Assembly (NCBI GenBank): GCA_905221605.1
Contig: CAJNDS010000280.1
Span: 250,001 to 314,000 of the forward strand
Source: Symbiodinium natans
Lineage: Eukaryota; Sar; Dinophyceae; Suessiales; Symbiodiniaceae
DNA: 64,000 bases
Reading direction: 5' to 3'
Below the pieces are notes generated by a model. It saw only the letters and a program-made list of their open reading frames with translations. It searched no databases and was not told where the DNA came from. Position 1 is the stretch's first letter. The number at the start of each line of letters is the position of its first letter. The translations under genes were made by a program, and so were the position numbers. Positions 54,376-64,000 of this stretch are shown one piece after another.

Positions 54376-54635
54376 GTTTTTCAAAATTGATCTATCAGCC
54401 TCTAAGAGCACTTTCCGGGCATCCTGCCCCTCGAGAGGTCCCGCTGCGACGGGTGTATACAGTAAGTACAAACCCTGCACGAACAAGCATGAAACTGATC
54501 GAGCAGTGAAAATAAGTTGCGCAAACAGGCAAGCACTAAAACAACAAGCAAATGTTTTGTTCACTGCAACATTTTGAATGTTGTTTCCTTTGAACAATAA
54601 AGCTCTATCTTCTCCAGGTATTCGAAGAACGATAC
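54376..54635 (-). repeat. Split repeat A1 (outer end of the element)
   Basis: 260 bp, equal in length to A2, with a few substitutions (for example GACGGGTG against GACAGGTG, GCGCAAACAGG against GTGCAAAAAGG). Its outer edge is the insertion boundary (CGGCTT|GTATCG on the minus strand). It contains CAATAAAGC on the plus strand. Confidence 0.95.
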
Positions 54636-55818
54636 AAGCCGCTGCCGTCTTCTAGCGAATACCTATTGTGTGCTGTAGCAACATGAGACAACAGATATGG
54701 CATTGCTGGTCCACACACGCTCAAACCTGCCTTCTCCAACTGCACCAACTGCACATTCGCAAGCTCTCTCACGGTCCTAATGCCTCTTTCTGCAGACGGA
54801 GCGTGCCGATCCACTGGCACTTTCTCGACCGATGCTGCGGGGAGCTCCTTTGCGCAGTCTTGCAAGAAAGAAATCAAGGCTGGTTCACCATCTGAACGCA
54901 AACTGATCACAACAGGCTCGGACCCAAACATGCCGACGGATCTAAACCACTTGACTGCACTCACGCGCATGCTGTCGGTTCCAGGGTTCCAAGGTATCAC
55001 GCCCAAGCAAAAGCACGACACAAGCACAAGCACAACATACCATGCTCCACGCACAAACATCTTGTCTGCCTGCACTTCCCTTCTCGGTGCCTCTGCTGGG
55101 TCCCGCTTTCGAGCTGGCTGTAGCGAGCGCGAGCACGACAGCACTCCTCACAAGACGAGTTGTAGGGAACATGAGAACGCAAGACATGCTCATTCCGTGC
55201 ATTCTTCCAGTCAAGCTCGGACAACACTTCGGAGTCGCCAGCAAGCCACCAAGCTCCTACTTCTCCTAATGCTTCACGCTCAACTTCACTCAAAGAACCA
55301 CGCTCAACTCGTTCTCCCTCTCCCTCAACACCAACAACCAACTCACGCTCAACTCCTGCCAACCCAAGTTCCGCACGCACATGTTTCTGCTTCGACCGCT
55401 GCGGCTCTGTCACTTGTTCGTTACCACGCTCCAGGAAGACGCAGAGGAACGTGGTGTCTCCGGCTCCGGAGGAGGCGTTGGAGCTGTCGTCGTGCCTTTG
55501 CTTCCCGGTGCTGGTGTCGGAGGTGCCGGCGGTGCTGGCAAACGTGACGCTCTTCCTCGTTGTTGATCTCCCTGAGTGAGGTAAACCGTGCCCACCTCCA
55601 ACGGGGGGGGCACCTTCGGCGGCGTCGGCGGTGGCCTTGAGGTACTTGTCACCGTTACCCGATCCTTGGTGATCATCACGGCGCTGTTCTCGATCTGGAA
55701 CTCCTTCTGGTCGACCGCCAAGGGCTTCATCAGGTTCGCGACGCGGTTGGCCTCCATGACGGCATAGTGGTGGTGGTCCAGGTGGTCCCTGCTGGCGCAC
55801 CCAACTGCTCACGCTCAA
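54636..55818 (-). pseudogene. Integrase of the host LTR element, right half
   Basis: Two minus frames make a retroviral-type integrase. The frame at 55818-54997 holds a zinc-binding start, EHVLRSHVPYNSSCEECCRA (H..H..C..C). The frame at 55144-54636 holds the catalytic core: VQADKMFV (first Asp), ISLRSDGEPALISFLQDCAK (second Asp) and HAPSAERGIRTVRE (Glu), then LLSHVATAHNRYSLEDGSGL. A frameshift lies near 55090-55140. The frame is cut at 54636 by the YR retroelement and continues at 43474. The enzyme would insert element cDNA into the genome, but it is broken here. Confidence 0.8.
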
Positions 55819-56666
55819 TTTGCTTCAGGACATCCAGACCACGTGGGAAATTCGCAAAGGACTGACGCAGATACAGAAACACTCTCGTACTCCGCACGCT
55901 CTCACCTTTGCTCAAGTCCTTGTTCTGGATTTGTTTCTCTTTCACAATGCATTGCTGGACTTCCGATGGAATGCGGTCATCAAACAAGGCGATCCAAGGC
56001 AGAAAAACTTCCAAGTACTCAACCCACGCTTCGATTTCCGAACGCCTGCCTTTCGACATGCGTGAACCATTTAGCATGGGAAGCTTCGGTACATAACTCT
56101 CCGCCTTTGGATTCCTGATGGGCTCCATCGTCAACCTCCATCGCATGATCGGCACTGCTGCTCAAACTGCTGATGCTCACGTTGGCTCTCTCTTGCCGAC
56201 TGGAGTTGCCCTCACCGTTGCCTCGGTTCGACAACATTGCTTCCACCAGAGACATCATTTGAGATATCTGCTGTTGCTGCTGCTGCATGTGCTGCTGCTG
56301 TTGCTGTACCGTCTGCACCAAAACGTGCGACTCCAACGCTGCTTGCACTGCTGCAGTGTCGAGTTGCGGCTGCTGTCCTCCCAAGCCCGGCGGGGTCGTC
56401 AGAGGGCTGCAACGGTGTGGCGACTCCTGGCGAGGCACTTCCAACGCTTCTCTGTGGCAACACAGGGCTTGCTCCAGCTGCTCCCTGTGCCGACAAGTTC
56501 GACATGGGACTAAAGGCAGCACTTCTACCGACCAAGAGCAAGACGTGGCCTGTCTGGCCTGCTGTAGGGAGGGAGGCTCCTGGGACTGTCTTCGACTTCT
56601 CCGCACCATTCCATCAGGTCCTTCTTCCCCGATGTTGTAGTACGACGGACGTCCACGCTCAACCAT
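55410..56666 (-). pseudogene. gag of the host LTR element, frameshifted
   Basis: ATG at 56666 opens MVERGRPSYYNIGEEGPDGM and a frame with a poly-Gln region (about 56230-56310) that holds VQTVQQQQQHMQQQQQQISQ. The next frame (56155-55730) has a capsid-like helical block (IEAWVEYLEVFLPWIALFDD then SFANFPRGLDVLKQIEREQL), and the third (55757-55410) a Pro-rich tail (RPPPTPPKVPPPLEVGTVYL). Two frameshifts separate them. Zinc knuckle and protease are absent, so this copy has an internal deletion compared with the plus-strand gag-pro at 39.2-41.3 kb. GAGCGTGA-type words recur in both. Confidence 0.7.
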
Positions 56667-56745
56667 GGTCGCAGACTCTCAAGCCACGCACTTGCCAATC
56701 ACTTGTTGCGTATTGGACTCCTTTTCTCAGCAACGGAGTTTCCAC

Positions 56746-56757
56746 GCTCCGCTACCA
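56746..56757 (-). promoter_or_regulatory. Primer-binding-site-like sequence
   Basis: Minus strand TGGTAGCGGAGC, directly after the LTR-like repeat and about 80 bp before the gag ATG. It starts with TGG, as a site pairing with a tRNA CCA end should, and differs by few bases from the complement of many eukaryotic initiator-Met tRNA ends (TGGTAGCAGAGG type). Confidence 0.5.
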
Positions 56758-56760
56758 CGA

Positions 56761-57038
56761 AAAAGACCAAAGTCACGCACAAGACAAGCAGCTCACTCGT
56801 GTTCCAAAGTGCCAAGTGCAAGTAATCCCTCACAGTCACACAACTCACAGGCACTCCAAACACTTCTTTGCTTTCTCGCACGAAACACGACTCCGGTCTT
56901 GAGCCAAACAACATGCGTTTGCATGTGGGGCTTCCCAAGTCAAACACTGGGCTTTAAACACTCTCCAAAACTGAAGCTGCACAGTTGCAGACAGCTCACA
57001 CAACTCAAGGTGCTTGCACAGTTCCAAACAGATTCAAA
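56761..57038 (-). repeat. LTR fragment (5' LTR of the host element)
   Basis: About 278 bp matching 38397-38677 in the same orientation, with small indels (an insertion AAACACTGGGCTTT near 56941). Shared blocks include AAAAGACCAAAGTCACGCAC and CGGTCTTGAGCCAAACAACA. The first ~100 bp of the LTR (as seen at 38.68-38.78 kb) are missing here. Confidence 0.8.
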
Positions 57039-57416
57039 CTCCCGCTGCCGGACACCAACCTCCGTGGACCCGCACCTGAGATTGAGAAGTATGGACCGAG
57101 CAAGATTGCTAAAGGGGGTGATCGAGAGCAGCAGAGCTAGGTATGCGAAGTTCGTGCGTGAACAGTTTGATTCCGGAACACATGTGTTGACGGATGAGGT
57201 CGCGCAACATGATGGCGCAGGCGTTGGTGACAGGTGACCTTGAGTTTGGTGAAGACGTTGAGCGTGAAGTTAAGCGTAACACTGTTGAACAGAATAACGC
57301 GCGGTTTTGCTGGTGGCGGCGCTTGCCTGCACAGGTGAGTGGCCGCAGCTCCTGCCTTTGCGAGACGCTTGCCTGCGCAGGTGAGCGTTTGCCGGGGCCT
57401 GCACTGGCCTTGCCTT
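57039..57416 (+). pseudogene. Short plus-strand gag-like remnant
   Basis: A plus frame reads MDRARLLKGVIESSRARYAK then EQFDSGTHVLTDEVAQ, and the next frame LEFGEDVEREVKRNTVEQNN. The word TTGAGCGTGA (57258-57267), common in the two gag regions, also occurs here, so it is probably another scrap of the same family in plus orientation. No domain is complete. Confidence 0.4.
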
Positions 57417-57505
57417 CAACCCTAAACCCCAAACCCTAAACCCTAAACCCCAAACCCTAAACCCCAAACCCTAAACCCAAAACCCTTAACCCAAACCCTA
57501 AACCA
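57417..57505. repeat. Telomere-like run (CCCTAAA)n
   Basis: About twelve CCCTAAA / CCCCAAA copies in tandem, the cleanest such run in the window. It opens directly into the minisatellite. Confidence 0.95.
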
Positions 57506-58392
57506 GCCCAGAGACCCTTAGAAGCCCTTCACTGCCCTTCACTGCCCGCCCAGAGGTCCTTAGAGGCCCTTAGAGGCCCTTCACTGCCCTTCACTGCCCT
57601 CAGCCCAAAGACCCTTAGAGGCCCTTCACTGCCCTTGACTGCCCGCCCTTAAAGCCCTTAGAGGCCCTTCACTGCCCTTCACTGCCCTCAGCCCAAAGAC
57701 CCTTAGAGGCCCTTAGAGGCCCTTATAGGCCCTTCACTGCCCTTCACTGCCCTCAGCCCAGAAACCCTTAGAGGCCCTTCACTGCCATTCACTCCCCTCA
57801 GCCTACAGACCCTTCAAAGCCCTTAGACGCCCTCCCTGCCCTTCACTGCCCTCAGCCCAAAGACCCTTAAAGGCCCTTCACTGCCCCCAGAGACCCTCAA
57901 AAACCCTTAGAGGCCCTTCACTGCCCTTCCCTGCCCTTCACTGCAGAAACCCTTAGAGGCCCTTCACTGCCCTTCACTGCCCCCTAGAAACCCTTAAAAG
58001 CCCTTAGAGGCCCTTCACTGCCCTTCCCCTGCCCTTCACTGCCCTCAGCCCAGAGACCCTTAGAGGCCCTTCACTGCCCTTCACTGCCCCTCACTGCCCT
58101 CACCAGAGATCCTTAGAGGCCCTTCACTGCCCTTCACTGGCCCCTAAAAGCCCTGAGAGGCCCTTCACTGCCCTTCCCTGCCCTTCAGCCCAGAACGCAG
58201 CCCAGAGACCCTTAAAGGCCCTTCACTGCCCTTCACTGCCCTCAGCCTAGAGACCCTTAAAAGCCCTTAAAGGCCCTTCACTCTTCCCTGCCCTCAGCCC
58301 AAAGACCCTTAGAGGCCCTTCATAAAGGGTCTCCACTGCCCTTCACTGCCCTTCACTGCCTGCCCTCAGAGACCCTTAGAGGCCCTTCCTAA
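57506..58392. repeat. Minisatellite of CCCTTAGAGG / CCCTTCACTG units
   Basis: Roughly 890 bp built from CCCTTAGAGG, CCCTTCACTG and CCCTCAGCCCAGAGA words, giving a loose period of about 40-55 bp. No frame of note. CCCTTA recalls the telomere-like CCCTAA, so it may have grown from it. Confidence 0.9.
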
Positions 58393-58418
58393 ACCAAAAC
58401 CCTAAACCCTCAACCCGA
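58393..58418. repeat. Closing telomere-like run
   Basis: AAACCAAAACCCTAAACCCT marks the right end of the minisatellite. The next 240 bp hold two AAATAAAGACATCTGACT copies (about 58470-58515) and nothing else. Confidence 0.85.
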
Positions 58419-58664
58419 AGGCTTCAGGCACTCACGTCTTGGCATTCCGCAGCTTTTGCTTGCACCGAAATAAAAACATCTGACTTCTGATTGCATCAAA
58501 ATAAAGACATCTGACTATCGCAATAACACAGCGTCCCAAATCATCCCGCAGCCGTAAACAAGGGTATCAAATTTCCGCACTTTTTCCTATCCGTCAAAGC
58601 ACATGTCCAAGAGCCACAAACACAGAAAACAATCGGCTCCTCAAACCATGAACGTGTTGCAGGA

Positions 58665-59150
58665 TCAAGGCGAAGGAGTACGCATTTTTTTGCGAAACTC
58701 CTCGGTTCGCCTGTCCCGCCGTGGACGCCTGGCTTTGAGAATCTTGGGGCCCCTTGCAATGGGGTGCAGATTCAAGCTGCCTAACACGGATTTGTAAAAG
58801 AAAGCCTGCTCGCTGCAGCTACTGTGCACAAAATGTGGATGTTCATCCACGACACGGCCCGTGCTAAGCACATACATCACAGTGTACTTGTAGAACAATT
58901 TTTTATGCATGGAAAAGGACCACTGCCTTGGGTTTCCCAAAGCAGTGCGAAAAGCAGCTTCACCATCTTCATACAAAGAACAAAGTGCCAAGTCCAACCG
59001 CTGCACCATGTCCCTTTTCTTGTTCTTGGCATACTCCAATTTGTACTTTGGCATAACGATGACTGAAGTAATGTCCACCGTCCGACAGTCTACCATGATG
59101 CGGCCCGCAGTCTCGTACTTGAGAAAGGTGTTTGCGTCACCTTGCGGCAT
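58665..59150 (-). pseudogene. Possible C-terminal part of the Mutator-like transposase
   Basis: 161 codons, minus strand: NTFLKYETAGRIMVDCRTVD, then MYVLSTGRVVDEHPHFVHSS. It follows the transposase exon at 59.2 kb on the same strand after a short gap with a stop, so an intron or frameshift would be needed to join them. A SWIM-type zinc finger, frequent at this place in Mutator transposases, was not recognised. It could also be a separate ORF. Confidence 0.45.
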
Positions 59151-59189
59151 ACACTACTGCACTGTTTTAACCAAGCACCAACACTGCTT

Positions 59190-59668
59190 TTAGGAACACA
59201 ACACATGCCGCAAGCCTTCCTTATCTCGCCACTGCTGCATCAAGTCCAACGTGAGCCGGTGGGATTGGATTCCTTCATCATCTTGCTCGGACTTTAACCT
59301 TTTCGCACTGTACGCAAGTGACTCAGGAGGCTCCTCGATCTGAAAGCATGCTTTGGCATACTGTCCTCCGTGCACCAGAGTCTGCAGGGTCACGGCTGTT
59401 TCACGCACCAATTGGCTGACATCCTGGTGTCGGAAGCCTTTCTTGAAAAGACCTTTGATCGAACGCCAAGCCCGCTCTTGGGAATTCGACACATAAGTGC
59501 CGTAACCCGGGCACACTTGACCGAGACCACTCTGCCAATCTGCGCTCCACCACAAGCCTTTCTTCTGCAAGACCCACTTCTCCAAGTAATCCGCGAATTT
59601 CTCCTCAAACAAACCTACAAGCTCCGCTGCGTTACCCCAAGGCAGCTTTCCCAGCAGCAGCCTTCTGG
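59190..59668 (-). CDS. Mutator-like (MULE) transposase, second exon with catalytic Glu
   Basis: The frame is open from about 59668 after an AG and reads LLLGKLPWGNAAELVGLFEE then WWSADWQSGLGQVCPGYGTY and VSNSQERAWRSIKGLF. The N-S-Q-E-R-A-W-R block, following W...G, corresponds to the region of the third catalytic acid (Glu) in MULE DDE transposases. It ends with HVLCS and a stop at 59190. It lies on the same strand as the block carrying the first two Asp, separated by a CA-repeat stretch that is read as an intron. Confidence 0.7.
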
Positions 59669-59739
59669 TCTATCAACCCAGCGCTATCAAGATCGAAAAA
59701 AATAGTCTATGAAGCCAGCTCAAGAGATCGAAACCATGT

Positions 59740-60178
<439 letters not shown>

Positions 60179-60206
60179 CGCGCTGTCCTGATTCCAGTCT
60201 TCGGGG

Positions 60207-61397
60207 TCACGCAGCCTTCAATGGATGTGCGATTTTCGCGCTGAACTGGATGATTTCCGTTATCTCCAGTGTCAACTCTGAGTCAACTTGTTTTTTTGTC
60301 CCTGCGCGCTTGACGTCTTTCTTTATGTGTTCTAAGTCCCGGTGCAAAGTAGCGTCTGGAAAGCATGCACTTGTCGCATTGATGGCACCGCCTGCACCAT
60401 CCATGACCACATTCGTCACCAGTTTCTTCCAATCCAAACCCGAAGCTTCCAATAGCTTCTGGAAAGATCGACATAAGAGTGCATAACACGGTTCATCTTC
60501 CTTGTCACACACAGCACAAACTACCGGCCAGAATCGATTGCGCACCACTCCGCCAACCTGGTGCAAGACGACCAGTCCGAGGCTAGCTGACACAAGATCC
60601 TGCACATTGGTCTTGAATGTGGCATCCATGACGAGCACACACCGATCCTGTGTGCCAAGGTAGGCAATCACGGCATCCAAGTTCTCTTGCTCGTAAAACA
60701 AGACCCGAACCGTTTCTTCTGAAACCAGAGGTGTCTCTTCCGTGTGAAGCACAGCGACTGGCAAGGGTGGGTTCTGGCAAAAAGCTCGAAATGTGGAAAC
60801 AAACTTGCCGTCATAGGATTTGGCCTCTTCCAAATGTCGGTGTCTGACACCATCTAAAGCTCGATCACTTGGAATGTGCTCCGCGGGAATTCGCAGCTCT
60901 GTCATAGCCTTCTTCGCCTGTTTTGCTGGAAGGTGGCGTCCAAACTGGTGCTTATTCAAATGCTGCTCGACCTCTGCAATGACCTTCCCGTCGTGCTTGC
61001 GACCCTCCCGAACGGATCTTTCAACACGCAAGTAAAAAACGTCCTCATCCAAATCAAGCAAGTCTGGTGGAAGTGCAGAACCTTAGCACTCTCCGACATC
61101 GCTTCCCAAGAATTTTGAGACCGACTTCCCAAACAACAACAAAGTTTTTTTTGTTGCCAAACTGCCTTCTTCCTTGTTGCTCACCAAGGAAAACCGGAAC
61201 TTCATGGAGCATGCTTCGTGCCTGTAACAGTAACCAATCTGCGTCGTCTTCTTCTTCAATTGAGAAGATACGAAGCGAAGTTTGGCTTCCTTTTCCTTTT
61301 CGCTCCACCTCTTACAGCATTCCAACAATCCTTCGCGTGGGTACTGGCAGCAACGAATCGAAGTACCACACTTGCTCTTGTTTTGGAGGCATGCCGG
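60207..61397 (-). pseudogene. Mutator-like (MULE) transposase, N-terminal and DD region
   Basis: A minus frame open from about 61397 down to 60207, broken by one in-frame TAA (61083-61085). The N-terminal part is Cys/His-rich and basic (KCGTSIRCCQYPREG, then IGYCYRHEACSMKFRF), like FLYWCH/WRKY-type zinc DNA-binding modules of MULEs. The core has VLVMDATFKTN (first catalytic Asp) and NVVMDGAGGAINATSACFPD then LHRDLEHIKK (second Asp region). MULE transposases cut element ends and move them by cut and paste. The TAA could instead be spliced out or be read as a short intron boundary (an AG follows at once). Terminal inverted repeats were not found. Confidence 0.75.
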
Positions 61398-61519
61398 ATT
61401 GACTCACTGCTTTCCGTCTATCTCAAGTCCAAGAGCAAGAAAATCCCGCAAACACAAGCCAAATGCAAGCCAAAAAACTCACCAAAAGCCAAACACAAAC
61501 GCAAATGCAATAGAAGCTC

Positions 61520-62025
61520 AGTCCCCCCAAAACCCTTCTCTGTGCGAAAATTCTCATAGAAGCACAGTCACCCCAAAACCCCGCCTGCTTCTCTGTGCGA
61601 AACTTCTCATGGAAGCACAGTCACCCCAAAATCCCGCTGCATCTCTGTGCGAAAATCTCATAGAAGGACAGTTCCCCCCATAATCCCGCTGGCTTCTCTG
61701 TGCGAAAACTTCTCATAGAAGCACGGTCACCCCAAAACCCCGCCTGCTTCTCTGTGCGAAACTTCTCATGGAAGCACAGTCACCCCAAAATCCCGCTGCA
61801 TCTCTGTGCGAAAATTCTCATAGAAGCACAGTTCCCCCATAATCCCGCTGGCTTCTCTGTGCGAAAACTTCTCATAGAAGCACGGTCACCCCAAAACCCC
61901 GCCTGCTTCTCTGTGCGAAACTTCTTATGGAAGCACAGTCACCCCAAAATCCCGCTGCTTCTCTGCGCGAAAAATCTCATAGAAGCACAGTTCCCCCAAA
62001 ATCCCGCTTGCTTCTCTGTGCGAAA
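61520..62025. repeat. 53 bp minisatellite with a 159 bp higher-order unit
   Basis: About ten copies of a unit ending TTCTCTGTGCGAAA; spacings of 52, 53 and 54 bp alternate, so three units form a 159 bp repeat (best seen at 61580-61740 and 61740-61900). Frames through it in either direction are low-information. A short (CA)n follows (62031-62045). Confidence 0.92.
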
Positions 62026-62253
62026 ACTCACACACACACACACACGCTCTGCGGAGGGAAAGGTCAGACGAGTCAAGCCTAACAAACAAAAACCCCTCAG
62101 AGAACAGCCAGAAGCCGTGATTCGCGCTACAGCGCGGGCTACGGCCCACTGACCTAACAGCTGAACGCTACGCATGGAGAGCCATACAGCGCCAGCACAA
62201 GGCACGCCTGCCGCTTCGCAAACGTGACAGTCTATACAAACATTCTGCAATGG
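62026..62253. other. Downstream flank of the LINE
   Basis: Short CA tract, then nothing recognised. It should contain the LINE 3' untranslated end, but no poly-A or tail repeat was seen. Confidence 0.4.
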
Positions 62254-64000
62254 TCACTTAGCACTTCCACTGGCATCATCCAGAAACCTTTGAAGCTGGC
62301 GTTCGAGATCCCCTGCCGGTGCCACCCCCGGCAACTCCCGCACTCCCTGATCTCGGCGAAGATCTGCTTTGATGATGGCCCACACTTTGTCTGACGGGCT
62401 GTTTTCCATCAGATTGATCTCCAACCGCTTGAGCTCTGGTCTGAAGTTTTTTTGGACGCGCGCGTACTTCACTTCGTGGTGGATGGCCTTCCACCCCTGT
62501 TCCTGGTACTTGCTGGCATACTCCAACAGGACCGCGAGGGACTCTTGGTGGGAGGGATCTTGCTCTTTCGCACGTTGCTCCAAGTTGCGTGTTGCGACCG
62601 CCAACAGAGCGTTCCAGACATGGATGTGAGGAAGGCCGAGGCGCTCCTCTTTGTCCTTTGGACTCATTTCCTTGGCTGCCTCCGCATACTTTTTGGTGGC
62701 TTGCATGGCCTCCTGGATGTACGGGTTGGCTGCAGGAACTTGGTGCACTTCCAAGAGGATGCTGCGAAGAGCCCTGATTTGCATTGCGTTTGACAATGAC
62801 AACTTTGCCAGTGTTGACAGCAGCTTTTTTGTCTCCGCATCCTCCATGCCCTGTCGCGCGACTGCACGAACCTTGGACGGCCGCTCGCCCTGATTTTGCT
62901 CTAGGCCGAGGTTCATTGCTAACTTCGATGTGGGGGGGGAAGGTGAGCCCAGAAGTGTCAAGAAGTTCTATGGAATGCTGAAGATCCGGAAAATGACTGC
63001 GAACATGCCAATGATAAGCATAATGGTCAGCGAAGGCGGAGTCACATAGGGGGCAAATCACATCATAACACGGTGTGACCTCAACCGGCAAAAAAGCACT
63101 ATCAGCAATGCAACGGCCATGAAACAGAGCTCTTCTGAAATGATTTTTTGCAGAAGCGATACTGCTGAACGCCGATGAGCAGAAAGGACACTGGTTGGTG
63201 ACCACAAGGGTAGCTGCATGTACCTCGGTGCCATGTTCTCCATCCTGCGCAAACCTTTGATGCGCAAACAAAGCCTTTTGCGTCTGGAATCTTTGGCCAC
63301 ATATACTGCCGTCCACACGGAGTAATTCACACACATGCCCATCTGCAAACTCGGTACGTGTAGCAGCGGGACTCTGAGTTGTGCCGTCGGTGAAGCCAGG
63401 CGGCGGGATTTGAACAGATATGGACTTTGCCCTAAGCTCCGAAACATCTACAGCGCAAAATGCTTCACGAAGCACAGCGTCATGCAGTAGGTGTGCAGGG
63501 TTGTCTTTGACACTGTTAGATATCCATGCAGCCTCCTCGATCTGCGAGAGGTCACTGAGATCACTCCGTAGTTGTACAAGCCACGGATGGTCCGAAAGTG
63601 TTTTCTCGAAAGGGAACTGACCAAACATCGCAGCAAACATTTGATGATGCTCGCGGGGTTTCGCAAGCATGGTTTGAAGCCATCGAAGCCGTGCGACTAC
63701 AAGCTCGATGCCAACTGGAGCCACGCGAGCCCGAACGTGAACCTGTTGATTGGTTAGTGAACGGTATCTGGTGTTTCCATCCTCTAGCTGCTGTTTAGAA
63801 CAAGCTTGTCCTTGGAGAAGTTTGCGAAGCAACCCCACCAGGAAAGAGTCCATCTTGTTGATGAAGTGGTCGTTGACGTACCAAGCCACCAATCCCGATA
63901 AGAGAGTTTGAACCACCACGCATCGGAAAACCAACAATTTGAAACGCATATCAATCCGCTTGAACCAGAACCCACGAAAATCGTACCATGCACGTCTAGC
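62254..64000 (-). mobile_element. LINE-like retrotransposon, 3' half, runs off the right edge
   Basis: The minus frame starts beyond the window. From 63949 it reads FRCVVVQTLLSGLVAWYVND, KMDSFLVGLLRKLLQGQACS and ELVVARLRWLQTMLAK, the thumb/post-RT region seen in non-LTR retrotransposons. Then come three C2H2/CCHH-like fingers: GSICGQRFQTQKALFAHQRF, QCPFCSSAFSSIASAKNHFR and CPLCDSAFADHYAYHWHVRS. At a G8 run (62931-62938) the frame breaks; the next frame (62961-62254) continues with MEDAETKKLLSTLAKLSLSN and a helical tail to a TGA at 62254. The RT catalytic domain and endonuclease would lie to the right of the window. Fingers probably bind the target or element nucleic acid. Confidence 0.75.

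Larger units (their letters stand above)
43475..54635 (-). mobile_element. Tyrosine-recombinase retroelement with split direct repeats, 11,161 bp
   Basis: Read on the minus strand from 54635 to 43475 the order is repeat A1 (260 bp), two small ORFs, SR-rich ORF, tyrosine recombinase, CCCH gag-like region, RT-RNase H, repeat B1 (238 bp) abutting A2 (260 bp), a 585 bp segment x with one ORF, then B2 (238 bp). A1/A2 have no length difference and differ at only a few bases seen by eye; B1/B2 are likewise nearly identical, so the insertion is young. The flanks (CGGCTT and GACACC) rejoin an integrase frame with no target-site duplication. RT plus tyrosine recombinase plus an A1-B1A2-B2 layout and absence of target duplication are the hallmarks of DIRS/Ngaro/PAT-type elements. 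The ends read GTATCG...CAATAA. Confidence 0.85.

Overview
The window looks like nuclear DNA of a dinoflagellate, most likely of the Symbiodiniaceae type. The evidence is internal. Host genes are cut into many short exons. Several introns begin with GC or GA instead of GT and often carry a short direct repeat across both splice sites. Degenerate CCCTAAA/TTTAGGG telomere-like runs are scattered between genes. Long CA microsatellites sit inside introns. Broken retroelements of several kinds fill much of the DNA. No bacterial or organellar feature was seen, and no convincing tRNA or rRNA gene.

Left part (1-37.3 kb). A broken reverse-transcriptase element (1-2.84 kb) is followed by a 1.2 kb inverted satellite with an exact 99 bp monomer (3.42-4.62 kb). 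Then comes a run of host genes, every recognisable one on the minus strand: a coiled-coil gene made of tiny exons (4.9-8.8 kb, perhaps from 11.3 kb), an EH-domain endocytic-type protein (18.0-19.8 kb), two adjacent U2AF-homology-motif (UHM) splicing-factor-like genes (20.5-22.4 kb), a J-domain co-chaperone with five exons that join in frame (23.96-25.24 kb), an unidentified charged protein (25.8-26.8 kb), Sec61 beta with four exons that join in frame (29.46-29.87 kb) and an intronless F-box/kelch-repeat protein (33.5-35.3 kb). Between them lie exon-like fragments that could not be joined into genes. The products span protein translocation, folding, splicing, endocytosis and ubiquitin-type adaptor work; nothing suggests one shared pathway.

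Middle part (37.4-57.1 kb). This is a nest of transposable elements. An LTR-type family is present as a minus-strand copy (LTR and primer-binding-like site near 56.76 kb, gag, integrase) and as other rearranged pieces at 38.4-41.9 kb (an LTR, a C-terminal ORF, a plus-strand gag with zinc knuckle and an aspartic protease). An 11,161 bp tyrosine-recombinase retroelement (43,475-54,635) interrupts the integrase of the minus-strand copy. It encodes RT-RNase H, a tyrosine recombinase, a CCCH zinc-finger gag-like protein, an SR-rich protein and small ORFs. It is bounded by two near-identical repeat pairs in the order A1-ORFs-B1-A2-x-B2. Removing it rejoins the integrase reading frame exactly, without any target-site duplication. 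This is the most striking feature of the window.

Right part (57.1-64 kb). A telomere-like run opens and closes a 0.9 kb minisatellite (57.5-58.4 kb). A Mutator-like transposase gene on the minus strand (58.7-61.4 kb) is split by a CA-microsatellite intron and has one in-frame stop. A 53 bp minisatellite follows (61.5-62.0 kb), then the 3' end of a LINE-like retrotransposon with three C2H2-like fingers that runs off the right edge.
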